A DNA stretch of 64,000 bases from Paludisphaera borealis (lineage in GTDB: Bacteria > Planctomycetota > Planctomycetia > Isosphaerales > Isosphaeraceae). This document shows, one piece after another, positions 9,901 through 15,848 of the stretch; position 1 is the stretch's first letter, and the number at the start of each line of letters is the position of its first letter. Made by a program: the position numbers and the translations under genes. The stretch covers positions 1 to 64,000 of the forward strand of contig NZ_CP019083.1 of the NCBI RefSeq assembly GCF_001956985.1. Direction: 5' to 3'. The notes under the pieces were generated by a model. The model did no database searches. It was not told the DNA's origin and worked only from the letters and a program-made list of their open reading frames with translations.

Positions 9901-10947
9901 GTCGAAGTCGGCGTTGGCGATGCCGAAATTATCCCAAACGACCGCCGCGTTGCCGCCAGACGCGCCGCCGGGCGTCCCCGGACCGACGGCGATCTTGGGC
10001 GTGGCGTCGGCGTAGGTTCCCCCCTGCCCCGTCCAGCGCCCCCACGCGTTGCCCGCCGAGGTGCTCACATTGTTGACGCGGTTCGAGCTGCTGAACGTCT
10101 GACCGCCGTCCGACGAAACGGTCACCTGAGTCGAGTTGGCGTTCCAGGCGAAGCCGGCGTTCGTGAAGTCGAAGTTGCCCGACGGCTTCGTCTCGATCGT
10201 GCTCCAGCCGATCCAGACGTTGCCGGCGTACGGATCATTCTGGATCGCGCCGGTGACCGGGTCGGTGAACGTCGCCACATTGTCGTCGATGGTCAGCGTC
10301 GGATTGGTGAGCGCGTCCTGGCTCGCCGTGTACTGACGGATGATCTGGCTGCTCAGGAACTGGCCCGTATTGGGATCGGTGAAACCCACCTGGACGGGCG
10401 AGGCGTTCGTGAAGTTGAACTTCTTGAGCAGGAGAATGCCCGAGGTGTTGCCGCCGTTGGTCTGCTGAGCCAGAACATAGACGTTGTGGTTGTTGTCGAA
10501 AGCCACCGAGGGGTTGATCGACTGCGAATAAACGACCGGCGGATTGGCCGGCGCCGCCCCCGTGTCGATCAACTGGCCGTCCGTCGCGTTGAAGCCCGAC
10601 CAGGTCACCCCCCCGTCGTTCGAATAGGCGGCCTCGATGAAGGACTGGAAGTTGGTCGAAGCCGGGTCGTTGCGGACCCAAATCGAGACCAAGTGGTTCG
10701 GATTGTAGCGGTCGACCACCACTTGGGGCGAACTCATGTTCCCCCCGCCTTGTTCGTTCGACAGGTTCTCGATCGGTCCGCCGACCTGAACCGCCGGCAA
10801 CACGGCCAGGAGCGTGCGCGCTTCCAGCCACTCCAATGCGCTTCGCCGCAGCCGCGCCTTGCGGGCCTTCTCAAGCCGGCCGTTCAAGCGAAGATGACCT
10901 CGAAGTCCACGAGATGAGACGTCCGACGCTCCCGTGCGCATGTCCAT
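907..10947 (-). CDS. Giant secreted/surface multidomain protein (P-domains, BNR-like, FG-GAP/VCBS, Ig-like)
   Basis: 3,346 residues. After a basic N-terminus comes LEWLEARTLLA (about residues 38-48), the motif that opens many planctomycete exported giants. Then: a sialidase/BNR-like part with repeated DGGxTW-type Asp-boxes (about 50-830); three P-domain-like modules (proprotein-convertase type) near 380-550, 1110-1240 and 1320-1440, each with an F.DDxA and SxxPFTGxYxP-like segment; a second long BNR/VPS10-like propeller region (about 1480-2440) with many xxDGQTWTLF-like boxes; Ig-like modules (about 2460-2790); FG-GAP/VCBS calcium-site repeats such as GDFDGDGKADLA (about 2850-3070); a Thr/Ala/Pro linker; another Ig-like module; and a basic Ala/Pro tail. 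There is no sortase, PEP-CTERM or autotransporter end. Likely role is adhesion or surface coat; enzymatic activity is not shown. ATG at 10947 has a second ATG two codons inside. Confidence 0.85.
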   Translation of the reverse strand: MDMRTGASDVSSRGLRGHLRLNGRLEKARKARLRRSALEWLEARTLLAVLPAVQVGGPIENLSNEQGGGNMSSPQVVVDRYNPNHLVSIWVRNDPASTNFQSFIEAAYSNDGGVTWSGFNATDGQLIDTGAAPANPPVVYSQSINPSVAFDNNHNVYVLAQQTNGGNTSGILLLKKFNFTNASPVQVGFTDPNTGQFLSSQIIRQYTASQDALTNPTLTIDDNVATFTDPVTGAIQNDPYAGNVWIGWSTIETKPSGNFDFTNAGFAWNANSTQVTVSSDGGQTFSSSNRVNNVSTSAGNAWGRWTGQGGTYADATPKIAVGPGTPGGASGGNAAVVWDNFGIANADFDSIQSSSVSGGVAIYKAGQGGPINQATVTSSGPYIPQDTQFTTNISITDPRFLNLSSLTVKMTLQQTDMTPLMAVLTAPNGTQILLFRNAQDASGTTPQNVPYGVTGANLGIVGIANNAPYGLLGTTFDDMAARSITDRGGAAAGYTSTFRPEGNLNVLRGLTAAQLNGTWTLTFTDFRNNGTNNPPPQLFSWGINITSGVTASPIVNVASTTVRGSQSGTYPRASAAAGPQGIGPGIDIAQDNTLGSFSVHQGRIYITYVNHTNYQAGSWTNPADNTDVYLVTSDNGGSTWTNRGIVNDDQGSVDGYSEANKDFTQGQISGRAQFLPSVVVDQSTGTLVMSWRDGRDDAGRARSSIYLTSSIDGGQTFSPQTYANPSQTSIDAVTGQQVVLSPEGDNFSAITPKAPTAFGFGSQMGLAVGSGQVYTAWTGNFNQAYYDAGAGLVRGYSFQTYLRRMTIAAGPRIVDSTMGPVGTPGDTVNVSHAPDGSTLANTFTVTYDRPIDPQAVINAGQATFTTAAVLVYYHDTVNGDAFIPLKILAAQPIPSSAVGPNGAFGYTQFKVVFDPTTKPNGTPTGLTTNFAGTYSYIIAPTVSDEVRSIIPTGVKLGNRVDQNTDGVAGQNPLTTAFTGMTPGDAYVSPMPTPKAITTFGPNPLSLLVPPFSTSTLPLIVPGPHVVNTAAPGGTGADNLVLNGSTSSLLVTFDRLMNASSFTSADILQILGPTGSLVGPQYFNSNTTSQTIAAPPAANTPSTLNSKLTVPSFNGTFKAAKVAVQLNISFPTTSGLTVRLIAPDGTTLTLFAAVGGNGSNFTNTILDDAATIPIAAGSAPFTGSYTPSGAGGLAVFNGKSIEGDWTLQVVNSRGGTVGTLNSWALSVTPVIGVTPVSPVNGAATTFSINFPQQSLSGTYTIQLSPNIFDTNVNAQNPNGQPLDTNLNAGLDVLRGEAANVPTTTVGYGSGNVNLSLVGGQIASTINVPDNFPIQGITASGRTGLRLQINLATNNVNPLTATLVYHPGTANAPSVVLFSGLVQGPNTGGFVNTLFDDAAPTPISQSSPPYFTGPYNPKTALGGFTGLASGGTWQLLISSSGGTTATLNNWSLVFEKPLPTSGLGEPVADQANASFRIFEMNPTNALSRDSWTAVGPAPIATGSGRIGALAQDPSDPSGNTFFVGGASGGIWKTNNFLTTAPQGPTYVPLTDFGPTNGLNIGSIAVFGRNNDTNQSIIIASTGEGDTNSPGVGFLISKDGGATWALLDSTTNVDSSGNPLALDSPLRDRNFVGATSFKVVVDPVATVNGGVIIYAALSGRNGGLWRSVDTGAHWQLMRAGNATDVVLDPSSATGGDGNLQVVYAAFQGDGVYLSPNRGQTWNQMTGGVGNPLIYDLFDNTNVAVAAGQTPNGAHGRIVLAKPFLTNSAVQNQLYAGWLYAAVSNADGSFFGLYMTKDYGQNWVQVRVATLPPALAYIPSIPTNDVSRADYPLTGGAGNYNITLAIDPTNPNVVYVGGIYGEGRGTGMIRVDATKVWDAHNLTLFSDIAKDGAIDLSSTGPVAIGPIASGYFTQGDYLNYIRDPNDPFNSSTTLYVSNLTQFANNGFGVTWTPFDAPTNDVLDYHRLFTMVDPVTGLPRLIFGTGQGIWSVLDDNGVQLVGSSVGTQPTPGASRNGNLQITQFYYGSAQPTNTAVAASYDKSLFYGGSFGNSSPSSTGNGLNTGNLGWYQTASPFGAGTYSYQSATDQQGYGTVFQSYTPGSMGVGFGTTFFRVNHVSRTFGLFQQSGGGDVPDPQWPAGQAAPFTVNPLSGNQLMISSAVGRIFSTENQGVTWFEIGGPAVFGNPGAFSQALAYGAPDPGAPGGIGNLGNFMYVGTNTGQVYITRTAGGGDGSNWFNVSLGLDGSSVKQIVTNPIRGTHSAFAITTTGVFFLKDSVLLSQNPTNQAYAWVNITGNLRNLTYTIFGQSYNQNTDPNAIKLSQSLFLNAIAADWRYTIPNSTSDLAGPGYHPVLYVSGDSGVFRSLDDGQTWTLFPDQSVDGALAQGGYLPRTNITDLDLSLGAINPATGMPNLLGPLDPYNPTAASDPGVLLASTFGRGSFAIKTSPLVLPGTVKVNPADVNGIAADGTPLVQTSVFRVLGLSSFTGFNNATRITIFDVTDNKIIGGFDPSKPSTNAAINWTDSFGNFTIKVNAGAIPSNGLKVLQIYATDDTGATGNLITLTITLNASDLGSSAVPADPTLGLYGPDNTGIVPAQNYTNKPQPRFVGVTSAGATVELLYKDGNGNFVSFNPPVVTTSAADGSFTLQFPNLGVQGTFTVKAKASNAAGPAKNLSNGVVFTIKTTGPTAPPTLLLNPYYDSGIVGDNVTNVRKPVFTGTIGAANAGSIIRIYAAQNGAPSGSILAQTTADSSGNFSVQLPLSLSDGAIQLVATAVDAAGNPAPGASSGLAVTIVSVALDYSGNPIDYNTGLNLPLPPAPVYAQSETGLFFRNSTSGFGQWYTIYTPPSFVPSWFPNGIALGSAGDIPLTGDFDGDGKADLATFNRTTATWVLYKSSQSGSAFQFGTAGSSLPIVGNFDGPGATQYGVFDVVNGVGVWTLTTPSSGIRQYGFGTTGDVPLTGDFDGVGRDQLAVYRPSTGQFIVFVPASGNQPASTHVVATMQPNMIPVPGRYDDLYYFNNHLPYKTEAAVYDPNSGAFTIARPAGAYFPTQAVFQPGDIPVPADYAGVGWTIPGVYRPSTGQYLVKYDQSAVNGADSQVSNFSGAVGLPVVPIGAPLAYRMPGSASLTVMAAPTASASTASATTTTVAAAVLADQTPPAPAAPDQTQTQTTSAPAASPAVVPSLTYASINAAGTRQPWFTGSAAPGIVVDFFLSGKGVVGNKKVGSANVDANGYFYFQLPSGAQNGVYTLLVKARGADGSSTPIASTTFQVAPLTARTSIKKAPMKVNLGHAAKPTTLARPKTAAIAPRSAAPAQRLVVAKAAPAAAVTTNVFDQAIQNLHKNRLTMRNES

Positions 10948-11460
10948 GTCTCCAAGTCTCTACTACGTTGAGGATTCGCCCATCGCGCTGCGACGGCTGT
11001 GGCGATGATTGGGATTGCGCTGCAAGCAACGACTGACTCGTGGAGTGAATCTGCGGTGAATCGAGAAAACATGCAGGCTCAACCGGTCAGAGTCAAATTC
11101 CCCGACGACCGGTTTTTTCGGCCAGCCCACCCCCCTCTTACCCACCCCCCCAAGCCCACTCATCACCCTCAGCCCAATAGCATGAATGCTATCATGCACC
11201 CCTGCTTCCAACCATGTCAAGAGGCGGTCCCAGATTCTTGCGGGAATTCTTCAATGGTCGCTGTCCAGCCCAGCAGCCATTGCGGGCCGGTCCCGAAAAG
11301 CGCCCCCTGCCCCGTCGGTCTCTCGTAGCCGATCGGCGAAGGCTTCCTCTGCGAGTAGGCGGTCGAGCCTGCACCGCTGTCGGATCGGCTTCCCTGCAAG
11401 GCTCGAAGCGACCAAGGGTCCATTGGGCCAACGGATCATCCACTGCGCAAAGGGACTCGC
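10948..11460. other. Gene-free spacer upstream of giant gene
   Basis: No credible gene. It holds a C-rich run near 11125-11155, one short palindrome (11177-11192) and, beyond, the tetramer-rich tract. The promoter of the giant gene should lie here, but I could not pick one. Confidence 0.4.
11177..11192. promoter_or_regulatory. Short palindrome, possible operator
   Basis: ATAGCAT and ATGCTAT form 7-bp inverted arms around a 2-bp spacer, about 230 bp upstream of the giant gene's start. The size suits a dimeric regulator's site, but the position alone is weak evidence. Confidence 0.25.
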
Positions 11461-12810
11461 CGCGGATTGGATCCAAGGCGCCTCGGCGTCGAGGTGAACC
11501 AGGGACCTTGGCTCCAAGTCGCCCATTCGAGTTGGCGACTTATGGACCTAACTTTCAAGCTGCCAGCTGTGACTTGAAACCTTGTCGCCCCGGCTACTAA
11601 GGAACCATGACGCCAGGGTGCCGACTCAACGCAACCAGCTTGACGCCTCTCAATATTGACACCTTGCCAACTTAGCCTCTTGGCTTCATGTCACCCATGC
11701 GCCTTGGCAACTTGACACCTTGATCTCGAAGCACCAAGTTTTCCATGGCCCAATGTCAATTGTTTCCAAGTCACCTTGAAACCAAGCTGCCTTTGTCAAC
11801 AGGAGCCCATGCGCCAAGTCGCCGATTTCCCAAGGAGCCCAAGCGGCCTTGGAACCTCCGGCGGCTTGGCGACGATCGGATCATGGCGGCCGTCCCGGAA
11901 CTGGGAATCGCGTCGCCATGAAACCAAGCCCGACGCTTCGCTTTGGAAACCCGCGCGGCGAAGGTCGCCCACATCCTGGGAATCAAGTTGCCTTGGTTCC
12001 AAGGCGGCTTGACCCCGTGAATTCCAGGTGCCAATACATCGGCGCCGTCGACATGGTCAATCTGACTTGGCAACTGTGGTTCCTGGATGACCTTGCGACC
12101 ATCTTGGACTTGGCGACTACGTCACCTTGGCGCATCATGCGCCTTGGAACCAAGCTCGCTATTCGACCTTGAAATTTATGTCCACCGGCCACCAAGTCAC
12201 CAAGGGGCCTGGCCAATCGAGGCGACTTGTTCTCTAAGTCACCAGGTCACCAAGGAACCTGGTCAATCGAGGTGACTTGTTCTCTAAGTCTCCAGGTCAT
12301 CAAGGTGCCAAGAGACCTTGCTAATTGAGGCGGCTTGTTCTCTATGAACGCTAGATGCATTGAGTGACAGGGTTTCGAGGAATCTTGAGACCATGACGCC
12401 TTGGTTTCCATGAGATCTAGGATTCAAGGCTGGCGATGCCCCTTGACGACAAGAAAGCTTGAGGCCGAGGTGCCAATCGCACAAAGCCTCCAATGCGCCT
12501 TGGGAACTTGACGTCTAGGAGGCAAGGCGATATTGCAGACTTGCGAACAAGAAGCCCTGGAATCGAGCTAAGACTGACGCCTTGCGACCTTGCTCCTCAT
12601 GAAAATTGATGCCTTGGCTTCTGGTGATCCAGGGATCAAGACAACGAGGTTGCAAGGAAACGAGAGATCAATTGACCTTGAAGCCGATATACCACGGTGC
12701 CGAGTTGCCTTGGCTTCGATTTCACTTGGGGTCAAGATTCCAAGAAAGCTCGAAATATTGGCACCAGGCGATCAAGTCCACTTGGAACCAAGATCTCGCT
12801 GCTAACTCGG
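11461..12810. repeat. CAAG/CTTG tetramer array, candidate partition centromere
   Basis: About 1.3 kb without a credible gene and of visibly lower GC than the flanks. I count about 67 CAAG or CTTG tetramers on the plus strand, where about 10 would be expected by chance. They occur in both orientations, often as CCTTGG, ACTTGG, CCAAGG or CCAAGT. Longer related units recur: ATGCGCCTTGGCAACTTGAC (11697-11716) and the same with one change (12493-12512), plus a palindromic version around GGCGCATCATGCGCC (12129-12143). The tract ends about 60 bp before parA. Known ribbon-helix-helix centromere binders such as ParG and omega use short tetramer or heptamer boxes in mixed orientation, so a centromere for the parA/RHH pair is the leading inference. 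Confidence 0.6.
12191..12346 (+). repeat. 50-bp tandem repeat, two near-perfect copies and one diverged
   Basis: Copies at 12191-12240 and 12241-12290 are each 50 bp and differ at only about five positions; both contain TCACCAAGG and end with GACTTGTTCTCTAAGTC. A third copy (12291-12346) is about 6 bp longer and more diverged but keeps GGCTTGTTCTCTA. The array sits inside the tetramer-rich tract and carries CAAG and CTTG at fixed places in each unit. Confidence 0.8.
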
Positions 12811-12872
12811 TATTGTTCCAGGAGTTGAAGCCGATCGCATCGAGCAGTTGCGAGGCGGGGAGGGGGGTTCTG

Positions 12873-13742
12873 ATGAGAAGCGTCGCGGTGACGAACGCCA
12901 AGGGAGGCGTCGGCAAGAGCACGACGGCGATCAACCTGGCTGCGGCTCTGGTCGAGCTCGACCGTCGCGTCTTGCTCATCGACGCCGACCCGTCCGGAAA
13001 CGCGGCGCTTGGGTTCTTCCCCAGGGGAGTTCCCAACGTGGGTCTGGCCGATGCGTTGCTGGAAGGATCGGGCCTCGAAGCGGTGGCATCGGCCACCGAC
13101 TACGAAGGGCTGGACGTGGTTCCTCCCGGAGATCGGCTCAGCTCGTGCTCGGATCAGATGGGAGGCGTTCAAGGGCTGGGGCAGGGGCGTGAGTTTCGCA
13201 TCCGCCGCTTGCTCAAGGGGTTGGCCGGTTACGACGTCGTGATCGTCGACACCAGCCCGGTTCTGACTCCGTTGAACGTAGCCATCCTGTACGCCGTCTC
13301 CGAGATCCTGATCCCGATCGACCCTTGCATTGCAGCGCTGGCCGGCGTGCGGGCGCTCGAAGACCTGGTGCGCACGGTGAGCGAGTTCCGGCTTGAATTC
13401 ACCGACGCCGGGCCGCTCGAAATCACGGGGGTCTTGATCACGAGGGTCGACCGGACGCTCGTCTCCAAGCAGATCGAGGCCGAGGTCCGCAACTACTTCG
13501 GACCGATCGTCCACGACCGGGTCGTCCCCGCGTCCGTCAAGTTCCGCGAGGCCTACGCACGGGGGGTTCCGCTGATTCATTACGACCGCATGAGCCCGGC
13601 GTCCATGGCGTACCGCGCGGCGGCCGCCACGTTTCTCAACGGCCAGGACGAACCGGCCGCCGTCGACCTCGCGCCAAGCGCCGGCGACGCCGACGCCGAG
13701 CCGGTTGAAGATCACGATCCGTACTACCGCGAAGCCTCCTGA
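12873..13742 (+). CDS. parA: ParA-family partition ATPase
   Basis: 289 residues. The deviant Walker A motif KGGVGKSTT lies near residues 10-18 and is followed by LLIDADPSGNAALGF (switch/A' region); VVIVDTSPVL is the Walker B-like strand. There is no N-terminal helix-turn-helix domain, which places it with the short type Ib ParA/ParF group that works with a small non-ParB partner. It should form ATP-dependent filaments or gradients on the nucleoid to segregate the replicon. The ATG at 12873 is chosen because it follows a strong AGGGGGG site and begins right at the conserved MRSVAVTNAKGG; the open frame extends further upstream only into the tetramer tract. The next gene starts 117 bp downstream on the same strand. 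Confidence 0.9.
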   Translation: MRSVAVTNAKGGVGKSTTAINLAAALVELDRRVLLIDADPSGNAALGFFPRGVPNVGLADALLEGSGLEAVASATDYEGLDVVPPGDRLSSCSDQMGGVQGLGQGREFRIRRLLKGLAGYDVVIVDTSPVLTPLNVAILYAVSEILIPIDPCIAALAGVRALEDLVRTVSEFRLEFTDAGPLEITGVLITRVDRTLVSKQIEAEVRNYFGPIVHDRVVPASVKFREAYARGVPLIHYDRMSPASMAYRAAAATFLNGQDEPAAVDLAPSAGDADAEPVEDHDPYYREAS

Positions 13743-13859
13743 GCGGCGCGCGACCCGTACCGATGTATGGACCCTAGTTGACGGCGGCGCGCTAGCCGAG
13801 ACCAGCCGGAACCACTCGATCCCGGCGGCCGACGAACCAGATGGAGAAGGGGGGTAACG

Positions 13860-14306
13860 ATGAGCAGCGTGACGCGACGCGGCGGCATACCAGGACCTGA
13901 GAGCCGGACCGGCTTGACCCGCCCCAGCATGACCGAGGCGGAATTCGAACGCCGGATCGGCGGCCAGGGCGCATCGGCCGACCCCGAGCCCGCCGACGTC
14001 GCCCCATCGGTCGACCCCGAGCCCGCCGGCCGAGCGTCGTCCGCGACGTCCCGCACCCGCGTGACTCGCGCCAAGGCCGCCAAGCCCAAGCGCGTCCAGC
14101 GGATGTTCGCCATCGAGGAGGACGTGGACAAGAAGCTCTGGCTCTACGCGATCCACATGGGCAAGGACCGGTCCGAGGTCGTCAACGACCTGTTGAGGCC
14201 GATCGTCGCGTCGATGGTCCTCTACGATTCGCGCGACCGACGCGGCGGCCGAAGCGCCGAACTGACCGTCGATCGCGGCAACGAAGCCGAGGGTGACGCC
14301 GCCTGA
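13860..14306 (+). CDS. Small ribbon-helix-helix-like partition partner (ParG/ParB-like)
   Basis: 148 residues with a strong GGAGAAGGGGGG site just before the ATG. The first 80 residues are Pro/Ala/Arg-rich and look disordered, as expected for a flexible arm that stimulates ParA. Residues about 82-120 (KRVQRMFAIEEDVDKKLWLY, then HMGKDRSEVVNDLLRPI) read as a beta strand and two helices of the ribbon-helix-helix type; the SEVVNDLL helix is typical of CopG-like dimers. Position directly after parA fits a centromere-binding adaptor, probably also autoregulating the pair. No conventional ParB is present. The family assignment is by pattern, not alignment. Confidence 0.6.
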   Translation: MSSVTRRGGIPGPESRTGLTRPSMTEAEFERRIGGQGASADPEPADVAPSVDPEPAGRASSATSRTRVTRAKAAKPKRVQRMFAIEEDVDKKLWLYAIHMGKDRSEVVNDLLRPIVASMVLYDSRDRRGGRSAELTVDRGNEAEGDAA

Positions 14307-14321
14307 CGCAGCCGCTTCGAG

Positions 14322-15848
14322 TTACTCGATCGGGTCGGTCTCGGAGAAAAGCAGGGGCTGGTTGGAAGCCGTCTTGAGGTCGCGGAGGCGGGCTTCGAGC
14401 ACCGCGAGGCAGAGGGGTTCGAGCATGCTCTTCCAGCGGCCCAGGCCGGGATTGTCGGCTTTGACGGTCGCAAGGATGGCGTCGCGCTGGTCGGTCGGGA
14501 GCTTTTCCCAGGCTGCGCGGAGCTTGGCTTCACGATCCTTATCGCTTCGGGCGCTGGCCTCGGCCGTCGCTTTGTCGTCGGCCGCCTTGGCCTCGGCGGT
14601 CGCGCGCTTGGCCCGCGCGCCTTGGGCCGTCGCCGCCGCCTCGGTCGAAGCCCGATAATCGCCGGGCTCCTGATAGTCGGCGCGGATCGACGCCACGAGA
14701 TAGCCGGCGGGATTCTTGCCGACCCGCTTATCCTCGTTGCGGATCAGCCAGTCGAAAACTTCGAGCTTGGTCCGAACGCGGGTCGCGGGGTGGCTGGCGA
14801 CGAGATCCTGGGCGGTCTTGGCCGTGATGCCGCGGCTCCGCAGCGCATCGACCAGGGTGGCGGGCTCGCTCGACAGCTCCTCGTCGGGCTCGGCAGGGCC
14901 GCGACGCCCCCGGATCAGGATAATCCGCCAGGTGCCCCGCTTGACGTACGAGTACCGCTCCTCGGGGCTGAGGACCTCCAGGAACCCGAGCTGCTCCAGC
15001 TCCTCGAGGGCCGGCTTAAGCCGCCGCTTGAGCTCGGTGGGGGCGTACGACCGGCTCAGGCCGATGTGCTCGCAAGCGAGCGTCCGAAGGTCGAAGTCGA
15101 GCCGGATGCGACGATAGAACCGCTTGTCGAGAAACCGGTACATCCGCTTGGTCGTCGGCAGCCGGAGCTTCAGGTACAGCTCCAAATCGAGCTGCTTGAG
15201 GTTGCCGCTCTGAAAGCTCTGGAAGATCACCTCGTTCCACCGGAAGCTTGAGAGGGGCAGGGGGGGCTTCTCCGTCTTCGACGACGACCCCTTGCCCGTC
15301 TTGGCGGCGCGGGCCGAAGACCGCCGCCACCGCTCGCGGTCGTAGAGAGTCACGTTGTCCAGAACGTGGAACTGCTCGTCGACCCAGCTCTTGGCGTTGT
15401 TGTCCCACCAGGCGTTCTCGTACATCAAGACCACGCCGACCCAACGATGCAGAGCCTCCTCGATGCGGCGGTAGCTCTGGCCGCTCTGAGGCCATCCCAA
15501 CAGCTCGATCAGCTCGTACCGCGAGAACGGGACGCGGGCGTCGGTGAAGTTGCTCCGACGCTTGGTGAGCTGGATCAGGCCCACCAACACCTCGTCGTCG
15601 AGCGAGGTCGGCAGGCCGTGCTTGTGCGTCCCCATGATCGTCAGCCGGCGAATGATCGGCGGGCTGTCGCGCAATTCGAGACGATCCTCGAACACCAGCG
15701 TGGTTTGGCCATCGGGAATCCGGTCCGTCAACGCGGCAATCGGAAACTCGGCGAGGTTCAACTCGTCCTTCCACCCAGGATCGTTCGAGGTCTGGTTCTC
15801 CTCGCTCGACGAGTCCGCGTTTTCCAGCAGCGATTCCCGCTCTTCCAT
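14322..15848 (-). CDS. Replication initiator, RPA (replication initiator protein A) family
   Basis: 508 residues. The N-terminal half carries the RPA hallmarks: DELNLAEFPIAAL (about 28-40), then TIMGTHKHGLPTSLDDEVLVGLIQLT (in two parts across about 71-96), a GWPQSGQSYRRIEEALHRW helix region, and KRMYRFLDKRFYRR (about 234-247). These form winged-helix DNA-binding domains in plasmid initiators. The C-terminal third has an Ala/Lys/Glu-rich coiled coil (about 395-445) and ends in a conserved-looking LEPLCLAVLEARLRDL. The start has an AGGAG site. It converges on the RHH gene (15 bp between stops), and its upstream side holds the iterons, so it should bind them to open the origin and to repress itself. 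Confidence 0.85.
   Translation of the reverse strand: MEERESLLENADSSSEENQTSNDPGWKDELNLAEFPIAALTDRIPDGQTTLVFEDRLELRDSPPIIRRLTIMGTHKHGLPTSLDDEVLVGLIQLTKRRSNFTDARVPFSRYELIELLGWPQSGQSYRRIEEALHRWVGVVLMYENAWWDNNAKSWVDEQFHVLDNVTLYDRERWRRSSARAAKTGKGSSSKTEKPPLPLSSFRWNEVIFQSFQSGNLKQLDLELYLKLRLPTTKRMYRFLDKRFYRRIRLDFDLRTLACEHIGLSRSYAPTELKRRLKPALEELEQLGFLEVLSPEERYSYVKRGTWRIILIRGRRGPAEPDEELSSEPATLVDALRSRGITAKTAQDLVASHPATRVRTKLEVFDWLIRNEDKRVGKNPAGYLVASIRADYQEPGDYRASTEAAATAQGARAKRATAEAKAADDKATAEASARSDKDREAKLRAAWEKLPTDQRDAILATVKADNPGLGRWKSMLEPLCLAVLEARLRDLKTASNQPLLFSETDPIE

Noticed and set aside
940-10917. A 3,325-codon open frame antisense to the giant gene
   Set aside because: It mirrors the codon pattern of a GC-rich gene, is Arg/Gly/Asp/Val repetitive, has no domain sense, and the minus-strand protein has clear modules.
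11214-11600. Overlapping open frames in the spacer between the giant gene and parA
   Set aside because: All are short, on several frames, without ribosome site or motif.
12191-12346. Possible CRISPR array
   Set aside because: The 50-bp units abut directly with no spacers, only three copies exist and no cas genes are near.
12606-12872. N-terminal extension of ParA into the tetramer tract
   Set aside because: The extension has no ParA similarity, lies over repeats, and a strong ribosome site precedes the ATG at 12873.
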